Source: Caldilineales bacterium
GTDB taxonomy: Bacteria; Chloroflexota; Anaerolineae; Caldilineales; Caldilineaceae
Direction: 5' to 3'
DNA length: 60,032 nucleotides
Assembly: GCA_012271135.1 (NCBI GenBank)
Contig: JAAXGZ010000043.1
Location: 1-60,032 of the forward strand
The translations under genes and the position numbers were made by a program. Below are positions 8,380-18,764 of this stretch, in pieces. The notes under the pieces were generated by a model. The model was not told the origin of the DNA and searched no databases. It saw nothing but the letters and a program-made list of their open reading frames with translations. The number at the start of each line of letters is the position of its first letter. Positions within the stretch are counted from its first letter, which is position 1.

Positions 8380-9144
8380 ATGCATCGCTCCCAGGCGTTC
8401 CGCCGAGGCCTCATGACGGCAATCGTCATTGCCGTGGCGCTGGGCGCGGCCCTGGTTCAGTTCCGCGTTATTGAGATGGAGCGGGAATCCGGTTCGGATC
8501 GATCACAGGAACCCCCGGACAGTGCCCGCGCAAGGCACACACCGGCGGTTCAAGGCCCACTGTCGGGGTTTTCAGTCGCAATCCTCGTGGGCCACTGGTC
8601 GGAAGCGGGTGCAGTGCAGGACATTGGTGCCGTATGCGAAGAAAACGGTGTTGCCACCCACACCGAATTGCAAGCCAATCAGGGGGTGGCGGACATTGTC
8701 ATCCCGCGCCTGGAGGAGCTGGGGGCCAGGGTCACGCGCCTGTACGAACTGGATGCACGCCTGAACGGATTGTCGGTCAACCTTGCCCTGAGCCTGCATG
8801 CCGATTCCTGCATCGACGCGACCGGGTACAAGGCAGCCAACCTGCCGACATCCCTGACCTGGGAGGCGGAGCGGGACTTCATCGCCTGCCTGCGGCATTG
8901 GTATGAACACCATACGGGTCTGGCCTGGCACGCCTACAGCATCACGGATAACATGACCCAGTACCACATGCACGCCAAAGTGGCGGGCCGCACCCCTTCC
9001 GTGATTCTGGAAATGGGGTTCATGGGAGGGGACCAGGAGATCCTGTTCGAACGTCCCGAAGTCATCTCGGACGGCATCGTGGACAGCATTCGGTGCTTCC
9101 TGACCCCGACCGACATGCCGCCGTTGCCGGAACCGTCCTCCTGA
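8380..9144 (+). CDS. N-acetylmuramoyl-L-alanine amidase (amidase_3), membrane-anchored
   Basis: A 254-residue cell-wall hydrolase that cuts between N-acetylmuramic acid and the stem peptide outside the cytoplasmic membrane. A membrane segment occupies residues 12-28. The catalytic domain starts near residue 65 with ILVGHWSE (first zinc histidine), followed by a glutamate in THTELQ, SLHADS (about 145, zinc histidine) and VILEMGFM (about 205, catalytic glutamate). These are the amidase_3 landmarks in the correct order, with slightly unusual sequence (GHW where GHGG is common). It faces the lytic transglycosylase gene tail to tail, and the pair suggests a wall-remodelling locus. Confidence 0.88.
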   Translation: MHRSQAFRRGLMTAIVIAVALGAALVQFRVIEMERESGSDRSQEPPDSARARHTPAVQGPLSGFSVAILVGHWSEAGAVQDIGAVCEENGVATHTELQANQGVADIVIPRLEELGARVTRLYELDARLNGLSVNLALSLHADSCIDATGYKAANLPTSLTWEAERDFIACLRHWYEHHTGLAWHAYSITDNMTQYHMHAKVAGRTPSVILEMGFMGGDQEILFERPEVISDGIVDSIRCFLTPTDMPPLPEPSS

Positions 9145-9186
9145 CACCGCGCGCCGCCCGATCCGGATCCCGACACACCAATGGGC

Positions 9187-11715
9187 CTACTGCGCCTGTC
9201 CGTACAACCGGGTGTAGTGATACAGGTTGACCACGATGGCTTCGACATAGGCCACCGGCTCCGCCAGGGTGATGGCGGCGAGAAACTCGAGATCATCCGC
9301 TCCGGCCACAATCCGGAAATGGGATCCGTTGCCAGGTCCGGCGTTGTAGCTCACCAGTGCGGTCAGCCAGTTGCGATCCACGTCCTCCCACACCCGGCGC
9401 AGGTACCAGGCGCCAAAATCCAGGCTCAGATAGGGCCGTTCCAGTTGGGCGGTTTCAAACCCGACGATGCCGCGCTGCAGGGCAATCCAGTCGCCCGTGT
9501 CGGGAATGACCTGCGCCAGGCCGATGGCGTTGCTGCCCGACACCGCCGTGGGTTCAAACAAACTTTCCTGCCGCAACAGGCTCCAGAAATACAGTTCCGG
9601 AACTTCGTGGCTCATGGTCGCCGAGGCCACCAAATCCGGCCAAGGCCGGGGAAACAGGAGTTCCTGAACATGGATGGGCAGTCCGGAAACCCGGTCCGAC
9701 GGGGCCAGGAAATAGAGATAGCGGGCCGACAGGATGGACAGCGGATGGAGTTCGTGTTGGGCAAACCACTCAGCGAGCGCCAGCAGGGCGTGCGGGTCCT
9801 GCCGAAACTGCTCGGGCACCGGGTTCAGCACGGCCAGGGCCTCCTGCCGCAGCCCCAGTGCCATCAGGATGAAGCCCTGCTTCAAGCCGGGCATGTCCGC
9901 CAGTCCGGCTTGATCCACGGCGCCGTCTTCCGCCCACCAACCCAGCCACTGCCTGGCAAAACGAGCCGACCCGTCATCGCCTTCCAGCACAGGGGCATCG
10001 GCCGCCAGGGCCGCCATATCCTCAATCAGGAACTGGCTGGAACCGTCACTGCGTCGTACGGCCTGCTTGGAAGCCAGCCCGTAGAAGGATTCGGGCCAAG
10101 TGGACGCGGTGTGGTTCCAGGCAAATCGGGCGCCTTCCCGTTCATCCATCTCCCACAGGGTGCGCGCACTCCAATATCCCACCTCGGCCGGCCGGTACCA
10201 GCGGTGGGTTTCGCGCAGCTTCCGCCAATACCCCTTGGCCAAGCTGTAGTCGCCGTTGAACAGTGCCGACTCAGCCAACGCGAACAGAGCTTCAGGAACG
10301 CGGCTGTGCTCCGGGAAATCCGCAGCGAACCTTGCCAACACCTCTCCGGCCGCCGCGGTGTCCCCCTGTGCCAGCAAGGCGAACCCTTCATTGGCATCGA
10401 GAGTGGCCAGGGTCGGATCGTGGGGCTGCGCGGCCCTGAAGTCGGCCAGGGCCTGTGCATAGGCGTCGGTGTTGTCCACGGCAGCGTAGACGCGCAGCAA
10501 TCCATGCCAAGCCGCTCCGATGCAGCCGCAGGCGGGGAATTCCTCCACAATGCGACGGTAATGGGAGACGGCTCGTACCCAGCCTTCCAACTCCACCAGC
10601 GAATGGCCTGCGTACAACAACGCCCAGGGCAACCTGTGGTCGGTGGCCTCGGCCGTTTCAAGATAGGTGTCGAAGGCACCGACCGCCGCCTCCCAGCTGC
10701 CGGCGGCATGGTTGATGTATCCCCGGTTGTAGGGATCGAACTCCTGCCCGTTCTCGATCAGCCTTGACAGGGACAGCCAGGCATACCAGCTCTCGCGCTG
10801 GGTTTCCGTGGCCTGATACCAGTGACTGAAGGCCTGTTCGGGACGGCCCGCCTCAAGCCAGGCCTGGCCGGCCATGTAGTGGATGCGCGTTCGATAGGCC
10901 GGTTCCCGGGCGAAATCGAGAATCTCCTCGTAGATCCCGGCTGCTTCCTCATGCAGGCCGCGGGCTTCCTGCCGGCCGGCCATGCTCAGGAGGATATAGG
11001 CCTGCTCGGACACGGTCGGGGTCAGGTCCGCAGCCGTGCGCCAATGGTCCAGTCCCTGTTCCGGCCGGCCGACTTCAAACAGCATCCGGCCCCAGCGCCG
11101 GTGGATCCACACCTCCATGACCGGCAAGTGCTCGACAGCCCGCCGCCAGGCATCCTCGGCCCCCGCAGTGTCCAGCAATGCCCCGCGCACGATGGCCCGT
11201 TGGATCCAGGCGCTGCCAAGATGGACATCGTCCAGGGGCTCCCCAAGCCGGTCGGCCGCCGCAAAGAACCGGTCCAGGGCTTCGTCCGCCGCCGCCCACT
11301 GCCCGGACTGCACCAACAGGCGGGTTTGGACAAAGGCGGCCTGCCAGGCCAGGGCCGGATCCGATGCCTGGACGACCCCCGACAGTGCCCGTACTGCGGC
11401 ATCGACCTGGCCGTCGGCTTCCAGTTGCCTGCCCCAGGCCAGGGCCTCCTCAAGTGTCCTGGCTCGAGGCGGGGGCGTGGGTGTGGGGCCGGTTTCCGCA
11501 ACCGGAGGAGCCGATCTCGGCATCGGTGTGGCCGTGGCCACCTCGACGTCCAGGTCCGGGGACCGATCGCGACCGCAGGCGGCCGTCAGGCAGACAGCCA
11601 ACAGACACAGCGCGACCGCCCAAGTTCGGCGGGAAGGCAGGTTCCACAGTGCGCGGAAGGCCGGCTGGCAGGGCATGGATCGGAGGCAGGGAGGCGGAAC
11701 AGAAGGGGCGATCAT
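9187..11715 (-). CDS. Slt70-like lytic transglycosylase lipoprotein
   Basis: About 842 residues. A long N-terminal region ends in a lipobox (LTAAC, Cys about residue 47). A Pro/Thr linker and about 550 residues of TPR-like helical repeats follow, then an SLT domain near residues 710-842. The SLT domain carries RQESLFEPTAVS with the catalytic glutamate, SNAIGLAQVIP (GLMQ motif as GLAQ) and SYNAGPGN. Such enzymes cleave the MurNAc-GlcNAc bond to 1,6-anhydro ends, and the superhelical TPR ring is the Slt70 design. I choose the ATG at 11715 because the longer frame crosses the divergent promoter region and enters gatB. It is divergent from gatB, with 88 bases between them. Confidence 0.9.
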   Translation of the reverse strand: MIAPSVPPPCLRSMPCQPAFRALWNLPSRRTWAVALCLLAVCLTAACGRDRSPDLDVEVATATPMPRSAPPVAETGPTPTPPPRARTLEEALAWGRQLEADGQVDAAVRALSGVVQASDPALAWQAAFVQTRLLVQSGQWAAADEALDRFFAAADRLGEPLDDVHLGSAWIQRAIVRGALLDTAGAEDAWRRAVEHLPVMEVWIHRRWGRMLFEVGRPEQGLDHWRTAADLTPTVSEQAYILLSMAGRQEARGLHEEAAGIYEEILDFAREPAYRTRIHYMAGQAWLEAGRPEQAFSHWYQATETQRESWYAWLSLSRLIENGQEFDPYNRGYINHAAGSWEAAVGAFDTYLETAEATDHRLPWALLYAGHSLVELEGWVRAVSHYRRIVEEFPACGCIGAAWHGLLRVYAAVDNTDAYAQALADFRAAQPHDPTLATLDANEGFALLAQGDTAAAGEVLARFAADFPEHSRVPEALFALAESALFNGDYSLAKGYWRKLRETHRWYRPAEVGYWSARTLWEMDEREGARFAWNHTASTWPESFYGLASKQAVRRSDGSSQFLIEDMAALAADAPVLEGDDGSARFARQWLGWWAEDGAVDQAGLADMPGLKQGFILMALGLRQEALAVLNPVPEQFRQDPHALLALAEWFAQHELHPLSILSARYLYFLAPSDRVSGLPIHVQELLFPRPWPDLVASATMSHEVPELYFWSLLRQESLFEPTAVSGSNAIGLAQVIPDTGDWIALQRGIVGFETAQLERPYLSLDFGAWYLRRVWEDVDRNWLTALVSYNAGPGNGSHFRIVAGADDLEFLAAITLAEPVAYVEAIVVNLYHYTRLYGQAQ

Positions 11716-11803
11716 GAACCCAAAGGCTGTGCGAGCCCGTGGGATCGAACGTCTGCGATCATAATAGGCAGACTTGATAATGATGGACTGAATTGAACTG
11801 ACT

Positions 11804-13318
11804 ATGACATCGGCCCGTTCCGCAGATCTGGTCACCGTCGGCGGCATCGAATGGCATCTGGTCGTGGGCATGGAGGTCCATGCCCAGGTCGCGACCCGTT
11901 CCAAGATGTTTTGCGCCTGCAGTGCCGAATACCAGGGGTTCGACCCCAACTCCCACGTCTGTCCCGTGTGCCTGGGGATGCCGGGAGCCATGCCGGTCAT
12001 CAACCAAAGGGCTGTGGAGGCCACGATAGCCACCGGGTTGGCCCTGGGTTGCCGCATTCCCGACACCGCCGTCTTCGCGCGCAAGAACTACACCTACCCG
12101 GACCTGCCCAAGGGCTACCAGATCACACAGTTCGAATTCCCCCTGTGCGTCGACGGCCGGGTGGACGTCCCCCTGCCCGGCGGCGACACCGGCACGATTC
12201 GCATCCGGCGGGCGCATCTGGAAGAGGACACCGGCAAGACCACGCACGAAGGCGGGAGTTCGCTCGTCGATCTCAACCGGGCGGGCGTACCCCTGATGGA
12301 AATCGTGACCGAGGCGGATATCACCAGTGCGGAGGAGGCCTATGGCTTCCTGGTGCGCCTGCGCACGATCCTCCGCTACCTGGGCGTCAACAGCGGCGAC
12401 ATGGAAAAGGGCGCGCTGCGCTGCGAGCCCAACATTTCGGTGCGCACCGCCGAACAGGCCGCGCGGAGGGAATACGGAACCAAGGTCGAGGTCAAGAACC
12501 TGAACAGCCTGCGCGCCGTCCGGGCTGCCATTGCCTTCGAACACAACCGACAGGCGCGCATCCTGGCCAAGGGCGGCTCCATCGAGCAGGTCAACATGGG
12601 CTGGGACGAGTCCCGGCAGATTACGGTCCTGCAGCGATCCAAGGAGAGCTCGGACGACTATCGCTACTTCCCCGAGCCGGACCTGCCACCGCTCAGAATC
12701 TCCCCGGAGGACATCGCCCACATCGAGGCGGGGCTGCCGGAACTGGTCCAGGCCAAGGAGGACCGGTACGTGAACGACTGGGGAGTGCGTCCCGCCGAAG
12801 CGTCCCTGCTGGCCAGCGAACGCCCTCTGGCCACCTGGTTCGAGGAAGCGGTGGCGGCCTGGGGCGGCGAAGACGGAAAACCGCAGACCATGGCGCTCTG
12901 GGTCACGACCGAATTGCTGGCCCTACTGCATCGGCAGGGCGAAGGCCAGGACCTGCGCCAGATTGCCGACATCCGCGTCCGGCCGCACCAGCTGGCCGAC
13001 CTGTTGACAGCCCTGACCGACAGGCAAATCAACAACAACACCGCCAAGCAGGTGCTGGCCGCCATGATGGAGACCGGCGAGGATCCGGACACCATCATCG
13101 AGCGGGAAGGCCTGGCCCTGGTATCGGACACTTCCATGCTGGATGCCGCCATCCTCGAGATCTTCGAAGCCAATCCGGAGGAGCACGCCCGGATTCAGGC
13201 CGGGGAAATGAAACTTCTGGGGTTTTTCATGGGACAGGTAATGAAAGCCACCAGGGGACAGGCGGACCCTCAAACCGCGCGCACGCGGTTGCAGGAACTG
13301 CTTGGGAGCGGGAGTTGA
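11804..13318 (+). CDS. gatB: Asp-tRNA(Asn)/Glu-tRNA(Gln) amidotransferase subunit B
   Basis: A 504-residue subunit of the GatCAB complex, which converts misacylated Asp-tRNA(Asn) or Glu-tRNA(Gln) to the correct aminoacyl-tRNA. It contains the family signatures VGMEVHAQ (about residue 21), zinc-binding Cys residues in [10 protein letters not shown] and [23 protein letters not shown] (about 98) and the C-terminal YqeY-like tail domain. Length is slightly above the usual 475-480. gatA and gatC are not in the window. The HAD phosphatase gene begins two bases after its stop region, so they are cotranscribed. Confidence 0.97.
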   Translation: MTSARSADLVTVGGIEWHLVVGMEVHAQVATRSKMFCACSAEYQGFDPNSHVCPVCLGMPGAMPVINQRAVEATIATGLALGCRIPDTAVFARKNYTYPDLPKGYQITQFEFPLCVDGRVDVPLPGGDTGTIRIRRAHLEEDTGKTTHEGGSSLVDLNRAGVPLMEIVTEADITSAEEAYGFLVRLRTILRYLGVNSGDMEKGALRCEPNISVRTAEQAARREYGTKVEVKNLNSLRAVRAAIAFEHNRQARILAKGGSIEQVNMGWDESRQITVLQRSKESSDDYRYFPEPDLPPLRISPEDIAHIEAGLPELVQAKEDRYVNDWGVRPAEASLLASERPLATWFEEAVAAWGGEDGKPQTMALWVTTELLALLHRQGEGQDLRQIADIRVRPHQLADLLTALTDRQINNNTAKQVLAAMMETGEDPDTIIEREGLALVSDTSMLDAAILEIFEANPEEHARIQAGEMKLLGFFMGQVMKATRGQADPQTARTRLQELLGSGS

Positions 13319-13320
13319 CC

Positions 13321-14028
13321 ATGAAGAGGGCCCTTGAACCGACGGCGGTCATTTGGGATCTGGACGGGACCCTGGTGGATTCGGAACGGCTCCACTTCGA
13401 AACTTGGCGGGAAGTGATGCATGGCTGCGGCATCGACTACTCGGAAGCGGTGTTCCTGGCGGACTTTGGCAAGACCACGCCCGCAGTGTTGCGCGAGTAC
13501 CTGGGACCCAGCTTGCCCGCGTCGGAGCTCGAACGCCTAACGCTACTCAAGGCAACCCTGTTCCGGGACCGGGCACCGGCGGAACTGAAGCTGATGCCGG
13601 GGGCCGGAGAGTGGCTCGAGGCCATTGCCGACGAGGGTTTGTTGCAGGCAGTAGCATCTTCGGCTCCCATGCAAAGCATCGCGGCCGTGGTCCGGGACCT
13701 GGATCTGGGGCGGTACTTCGCGGCGTTGCTGTCCGGAGTGGCCATACCGAGAAGCAAACCAGATCCGGCCCTGTTCCTCAACGCGGCAGGAGCGATGGGG
13801 CAAGCGGCCTCGTGTTGTCTCGTAATGGAGGACAGCAACTACGGCATCGAAGCCGCCAGGCGCGCGGGGATGCCCAGCGTGGCCGTCGGGGAGCGCGCCG
13901 CCGAAGCCGCGGCGACACTGGCCGATACCCATGGAGCCATTCCCTGCCTTCCCGTGCCGGACATGATCCGGACTTCCTGGACCACGACACGCGCACACCT
14001 CGCCGTCGAGTTGGCAGGTCCGGCCTGA
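13321..14028 (+). CDS. HAD-family hydrolase (beta-phosphoglucomutase/phosphatase-like)
   Basis: A 235-residue HAD subfamily IA protein. It shows motif I DLDGTLVDSE (residues 13-22, nucleophile Asp), a helical cap, motif II 'ASSAP' (about 109), motif III K in SKPDP (about 142) and motif IV MEDSNYGIEAA (about 165). Candidate substrates are small phosphorylated sugars. The start at 13321 follows the gatB stop almost directly. The protein ends with a non-conserved tail. Confidence 0.9.
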   Translation: MKRALEPTAVIWDLDGTLVDSERLHFETWREVMHGCGIDYSEAVFLADFGKTTPAVLREYLGPSLPASELERLTLLKATLFRDRAPAELKLMPGAGEWLEAIADEGLLQAVASSAPMQSIAAVVRDLDLGRYFAALLSGVAIPRSKPDPALFLNAAGAMGQAASCCLVMEDSNYGIEAARRAGMPSVAVGERAAEAAATLADTHGAIPCLPVPDMIRTSWTTTRAHLAVELAGPA

Positions 14029-14643
14029 GGCCGGATCCTCCAAATATCCGACCTGCTTGGAAGCAGTTCCAGTTCCTCGTCAAGGGGGCCGGTCGCGCGT
14101 GCAAAGCAGTGCAACGAAGCGGAAAAAGCATGGCGTGCAGTTGGCAATGTGCGTATCGGACACCGCCCACATGCATTCAGGACCGGCCCATGCTTCTTCC
14201 GACCGCATTCCATCCCTGTCGTGCCATTCCCTGAGCGCAAGCGCAGAGGTTGGCAGTGGCGGTGGTGGCCACCCTGTAGGTGACGGTCCACGGCACAAAG
14301 GGGGGAGGAAACCCTCGGTTGAGGCCGGCCACCAAGCCAAGTACACCGACCGTCCCGGATCCCGGCCAAGATCCGAGACTGGCCCTTATTCCTTTCAAGT
14401 GTGTTTCAGTTGGGGTCGAGTCGGATGCAATGGCTTACTGCACCGCGGCCCGACCCGGACTCGCCACCGGACCGGGCAGTGGGTGGACTTAGCATGTGGG
14501 GATCAAACGGTCGCACATTGACCCTGCATCCGACTTAACCCACCCCTGACAAATTCCCTCGGACCTGCTTCTGCCTACGGTGCGTCCTGGTCCCCCTCCT
14601 CGGTTGCTACCGGCCTTGGTTCTCCCGCGGCACCGGGCCTAGA
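14029..14643. other. Intergenic region with possible RNA structure, no gene recognised
   Basis: About 600 bases lack a defensible open frame. An 11-base inverted repeat is present: AGTCGGATGCA near 14419-14430 against TGCATCCGACT near 14527-14537, with GGGTGG/CCACCC segments inside it. A structured RNA or leader is possible. I could not match it to tmRNA, RNase P, SRP RNA or a tRNA. Confidence 0.35.
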
Positions 14644-14691
14644 TACGGGAAGCCGCCGGATTTGTCAAGACAAATCCGGCGGCTTCCCGTA
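14644..14691. terminator. Very long perfect hairpin
   Basis: Two 23-base arms (14644-14666 and 14669-14691) are exact reverse complements separated by two bases. CCTTTTAAA follows on the plus strand. It sits upstream of the secreted-protein gene at 14834. It works formally as a bidirectional terminator for anything transcribed from the preceding intergenic region. Confidence 0.65.
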
Positions 14692-14833
14692 CCTTTTAAA
14701 TTGAGGAACTTGGTCTTGTGGGCATCCACAGCAGCCACCGGTCTGAATCCAAGGGAAATAGGCCGGTGGTGCTTGCGCCTGGCAAACAGATGCCGGGTTC
14801 CGGTCGGAGAAGCAGTTCTGGAGACTGACAGCC

Positions 14834-16057
14834 ATGAAAGGATTGAGAGGAGTGCTCAGGAGTGCTGTGTTGGCGCTGCTGGCGTTGGCCGTGATCAGCG
14901 GCGGCAGCTTTGCGGCCGGCGACCTGTTCGACGACGACTACAAGGACTGCCCCACCAAGACCCGCTTGCGGGACGGCCAGATTTCCGACTTGACGGTGGC
15001 GCGCGATTCCGACGAGGAGGGTGAAGTCAACGTTTCGTGGGTGGTTACCGATCCTGCGTCCTGGGGGCTGGGCGCCAACGCCTACAGCACGTCGCTCGTG
15101 GCAATCCTGGACGACGGCGAGCTTCACACCAAGACCCTGTCGCTGGGCACCAGCAAGGCCACCTTCGACGGCGTCACGACCGGCACCGAGGTGACGGTGC
15201 AGCTGGCGATTGTGGTCGACACGGCGGACGGCGACTACCTGATCAGCGACATCCTGGAGGCCAGCGTCAACCAGAGCCTGACCGAGCCGGCCTTCATGAC
15301 CACCGCGTGGATGAAGGTGACGTCGCCTCCGCCAAGCAAGGACAGTGAGCCCGACTTCGCGGCCGACCCGGTGGACGGCGGCACCCTGTACTACGTGGGC
15401 TACAACGAGAACTTCGGCAACTACAAGTCCTCGTCCTCCGACTTGATGACCAGCCCGAGCACACCGCGGCTGCGGATCGGCTTGGTGCATGGCGGCGAGG
15501 ATGCGGATGCGCGGGATGATGTGGACTTTGACGCCTACATTGTGCGCATCACGGACGAAGGTGGCGACGTGGTGCCCGAGGGCGACGACGTGGCCACGGT
15601 GGCCTCCGCCTACGGCGACGGGAAACTGGTAGCCGGGGAACACACGACTGGTGACCTAATCGGATCCGAGCTCAACAACGTCCGGATCAACGACGGCGGT
15701 GATATTCAGGTGGCGATGCAGGATGCCGCCAGCCTGTCGTTCACGGCGGATGATGCGGTTACCTCCGGCCAAGGTCTGTCCTTCATCCTGGTTGCAGCCC
15801 TTACTGCGGCAAATGAACTCTACGTCGAGCCGCCGGACGAGCATCGGGATTTCCCCATTGACGTGCTCGCCAGTGACGAGACCTACACGTTCGAGGCCTG
15901 GGCCGTCAACGACGATGGCGAAGTCATCAGTCCGGTGGCCTCGCTCACGCTGCGTCCGATTGACGAAAGCCTGGGTACAACCAACGTCCAGGACTACATG
16001 AACACTACTGGTGTGTCGGTGGATTTGGTCGTCACCGAGTTCACGGTGCTCAAGTAG
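14834..16057 (+). CDS. Secreted acidic beta-rich protein, function unknown
   Basis: 407 residues with a clean signal peptide (MKGLRGVLRSAVLALLALAV, cleavage near SFAAG). The mature chain is strongly acidic, rich in Asp, Thr and Ser, and looks beta-rich. Two segments resemble FN3-type sheets: DGQISDLTVARDSDEEGEVN near residue 45 and an ETYTFEAWAVNDDGEV strand near residue 350. No catalytic motif was recognised. The start is placed at the ATG giving the signal peptide. Long regions without genes lie on both sides, so it is probably a single-gene unit. Confidence 0.75.
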   Translation: MKGLRGVLRSAVLALLALAVISGGSFAAGDLFDDDYKDCPTKTRLRDGQISDLTVARDSDEEGEVNVSWVVTDPASWGLGANAYSTSLVAILDDGELHTKTLSLGTSKATFDGVTTGTEVTVQLAIVVDTADGDYLISDILEASVNQSLTEPAFMTTAWMKVTSPPPSKDSEPDFAADPVDGGTLYYVGYNENFGNYKSSSSDLMTSPSTPRLRIGLVHGGEDADARDDVDFDAYIVRITDEGGDVVPEGDDVATVASAYGDGKLVAGEHTTGDLIGSELNNVRINDGGDIQVAMQDAASLSFTADDAVTSGQGLSFILVAALTAANELYVEPPDEHRDFPIDVLASDETYTFEAWAVNDDGEVISPVASLTLRPIDESLGTTNVQDYMNTTGVSVDLVVTEFTVLK

Positions 16058-17054
16058 CTCTTTCGATGTAGCCCTCAGCAGAAGTTACCTCATTTGGTCA
16101 TGCGGAACGTCTGTAGGGCTACCCGGCAGCGGCCTGTCGAGATTGGGCGTCTCCGGTCTCACAGGTCGTTGCCATTTAACACACCCAGACAATGGCAATA
16201 GCAGGGGCCACAACACAGGACAACATCCACTGATGAGCCATACCGGCGAGAAGGATCACCCATCAGGGACTTGCCGAGCAGAGTGTCTCCCAACAAGGAG
16301 ACAGGCTTCCACACTGTGAAAGAGAACAGTCGCCTCATGGCGCGGTTTGGGGTCTGATGCATCCACCGCATGCACCCTCCCTCATCGCCCCGATGGCAGA
16401 TCAGGCCCGTCCCTGTCCCCAGGCCCCAGGCCACTTGGTATTCTCTTTTCAATGGCATGGGAGGAGCCACCCATGCAAGGAACCCAATCAACCGATTTCA
16501 GCACATGGCGTGGTCGCGGTGGACGCAACCAGTGGCGAGCCGGCTCACCTCGTCCCGGTCGCCAGACAACAATAGGCGATCCGGGAGCGGCCCCGCGTAG
16601 TCGGCGACGGTCGAACGTTTGCACACATCATGCCGGACGGGATCTTCCCCCACGTACCTTCGCGAGACCCCGGCACATGAGCCCGAGATGGTACTGCCGG
16701 GGAACCGGAACCGCGAGAGGGAAATCTGACGGGACGGCACAAGGTCAGGCCCGCCGTCACCGCATGTCGGCCTTCTGACAACCTGCGACCTGTCGCCGTG
16801 GTACATTCGCCCGAAGAGTGCGACCAAGCCCTGCATGCCTGGGTTGGGCAAGGTCCGGGCGACCGGCCAGCTTCCGGTTTCCACACACCGGAAGGCATCT
16901 TGACAGAGCGGCGACACAAGGTACCGCCCCACTCACGCCACCTGGCCCGAGAGTCGCCGGGGCGTGGTCAAGATACGGCTGCAGGCCGGACCGTTCCGGA
17001 AACTTTGGCATACCATGTGTTGTCGTATCCAATTGGGAACGAAGTTGAAGAACC
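16058..17054. other. About 1 kb without a recognisable gene
   Basis: Several overlapping frames are present on both strands, but none has a domain, signal peptide or good ribosome site. No repeat or RNA gene was recognised. Confidence 0.4.
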
Positions 17055-17405
17055 ATGATCGGGATCAGTCAGCAACCCCTGGGCAATTATCAGTTCCAAA
17101 CGACCTGGTCGATGGCCGACATGTTCGGGTACGGCTTGTTGTGGTTGCTGTTGATTGTGATCACACTGGGCTTGGCATCGTTCTTCGCCCCATACGCGTG
17201 GGCGGCCAAAGTCATCAACGGGTGCGAGGTGCGTGACCGGACTGGAAACCGGCTCGGCACACTTCAGGTGGATATCAGGATTGCCGACCAGTTGGTCCAT
17301 ATTCTGCTTTGGATGTTACTCACGCTCATTACGTTCGGTATGGCAAGCATCTTCTATTACCTTGGCGTTGCCCGGACGATCCTGAACAACACCTACATCG
17401 TTTAA
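17055..17405 (+). CDS. Small membrane protein, DUF898/DUF6693-like
   Basis: 116 residues with two hydrophobic segments (about 26-48 and 85-108). Each segment is preceded by aromatic and charged residues and contains a TLGLASFF/TFGMASIFYYLG-type repeat, so the two halves are related. This is the pattern of DUF898-like small integral membrane proteins. Function is unknown. The ATG at 17055 has a weak GAAG ahead of it. Confidence 0.65.
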   Translation: MIGISQQPLGNYQFQTTWSMADMFGYGLLWLLLIVITLGLASFFAPYAWAAKVINGCEVRDRTGNRLGTLQVDIRIADQLVHILLWMLLTLITFGMASIFYYLGVARTILNNTYIV

Positions 17406-17664
17406 CTGCCTGCACCCGGGCCGCCAGTGACATCTGCGTTGGCCATCACTGGTTGAGACAGCCGCAATGCGCGCTGCAACCCCGTCCTGCATACCTGACG
17501 ATGCCAAGGTTCCTACAACCGGTCAGCCTTGCCGTCCGGCTGCGCGATGATTCGGCGCAACCACAAACAGTGCCGACGCGGCAGGCGTCAACCGGTTGCC
17601 CTTGGATCGCATACGGACTACCCACAATCCAACGCCCAACTCTCGCAACGGGCGACTGAACCGG
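17406..17664. other. Intergenic region with duplicated AACCGGTTGCC
   Basis: No gene is seen. AACCGGTTGCC occurs at 17590-17600 and 17659-17669, and its core AACCGGTT is a palindrome. The second copy touches the -35 element of the promoter below, so the pair may be operator sites. Confidence 0.35.
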
Positions 17665-17693
17665 TTGCCGCCCCTCCCGATCCCCGATACTAT
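17665..17693 (+). promoter_or_regulatory. Predicted sigma-70 promoter for the NmrA-like gene
   Basis: TTGCCG (17665-17670), a 17-base spacer and TACTAT (17688-17693) stand 27 bases before the start codon at 17720. A GGAAGG ribosome site lies between them. Positions fit a normal vegetative promoter. Confidence 0.5.
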
Positions 17694-17719
17694 CCACAGC
17701 TTGTGGATGGAAGGTTGGC

Positions 17720-18643
17720 ATGACGATAGCGGCGGTGACCGGTGCCTGGTCCTATCTTGGCCGCCACGTGGCCCGCGAACTCCTGGCGCGCGGTGCACAT
17801 GTCGTCTCGCTGAGTTCCAGAACCCCGCCCGATCCCGATCCGTTTCGGGGCGCGGTGCAAGCCAAACCCCTGCGGTGGGACCAAGGCGAACTGACGGCGT
17901 CCCTGGCAGGAACTGACACGCTCTACAACACGTACTGGGTGCGCCATGATCGGCCGCCCATCGGTCACCGGGGGCCATGGACCTCGCACAGCGAAGCGGT
18001 GCGGAATTCCTGCATGCTGCTCACTGCCGCTAAGGCGGCCGGTGTACGGCGCATCGTCCACGTCAGCATCACCCAGCCGTCCGCGGACAGCCACCTAACC
18101 TATTTCCGGGGCAAGGCACAGGTGGAGGAATATCTGCGCAGTACGGGACTGTCGCACGCCATTTTGCGTCCTTCCTGCTTCTTCGGAGGCGGCGACATCC
18201 TGATCAACAACGTGGCCTGGGCGGTACGGCGGTTGCCGTTCTTCCCACTGCCGGGTCCCCTAGACTATCGAATCCGGCCCATGCACGTGGTGGACATGGC
18301 GCAGGCGATCTGCAACTGGGGCGAACGACAGGACAGCGCCACCCGCGATGCCTGCGGGCCGGACCAGTACCGCTTCGACGATCTGGTGCGCTACATCGGC
18401 CACACCGTGGCCGGCAGGGAACCGCGTATCCTGACGCTGCCGACGAGCGCGTGCCTGCGCCTGTACCAGGCGGCGGGCCTGCTGCTGCGCGACACCATCC
18501 TCTCGCGGGCCGAGTTGGAGGGCCTGTCGCAGGACCTGCTGGGATCCGACGAAGAACCGCTGGGCACCACCGCTTTGTCGGAATGGATCGCACACCGCGC
18601 CGATACGCTGGGCCGGAAATTCCATCCGGAACCGCCCCGCTGA
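17720..18643 (+). CDS. NmrA/NDUFA9-like NAD(P)-binding protein
   Basis: 307 residues with an N-terminal Rossmann fold (VTGAWSYLGRHV, residues 6-17), then RIVHVSITQPS and the atypical-SDR 'AILRPSCFFGGGD' region near residue 150. The C-terminal half is variable. Members of this group are quinone-oxidoreductase accessory proteins, epimerase-like reductases or redox sensors, and the sequence does not decide among them. The ATG at 17720 follows GGAAGG by 5 bases. Confidence 0.75.
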   Translation: MTIAAVTGAWSYLGRHVARELLARGAHVVSLSSRTPPDPDPFRGAVQAKPLRWDQGELTASLAGTDTLYNTYWVRHDRPPIGHRGPWTSHSEAVRNSCMLLTAAKAAGVRRIVHVSITQPSADSHLTYFRGKAQVEEYLRSTGLSHAILRPSCFFGGGDILINNVAWAVRRLPFFPLPGPLDYRIRPMHVVDMAQAICNWGERQDSATRDACGPDQYRFDDLVRYIGHTVAGREPRILTLPTSACLRLYQAAGLLLRDTILSRAELEGLSQDLLGSDEEPLGTTALSEWIAHRADTLGRKFHPEPPR

Positions 18644-18764
18644 ACCGGGTGCCGTTCAGCCTGCGCGCAGCCCCAGGGACATCTTCACAAGACCACTCCG
18701 GGTGTCGAGGCCCCAGTGCCGACGCCAATCCGCGACTGGCCGCCGGGATTGGCACCCCGCCCGG

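Noticed and set aside
11851..13320. Plus-strand frame fused upstream of the HAD hydrolase
   Set aside because: That part is the alternate frame of gatB. The HAD protein clearly begins at the ATG at 13321 with its DxDGT motif nearby.
17590..17669. AACCGGTTGCC pair as a recombination site
   Set aside because: Only two short copies are present with nothing mobile between them; an operator reading is simpler.
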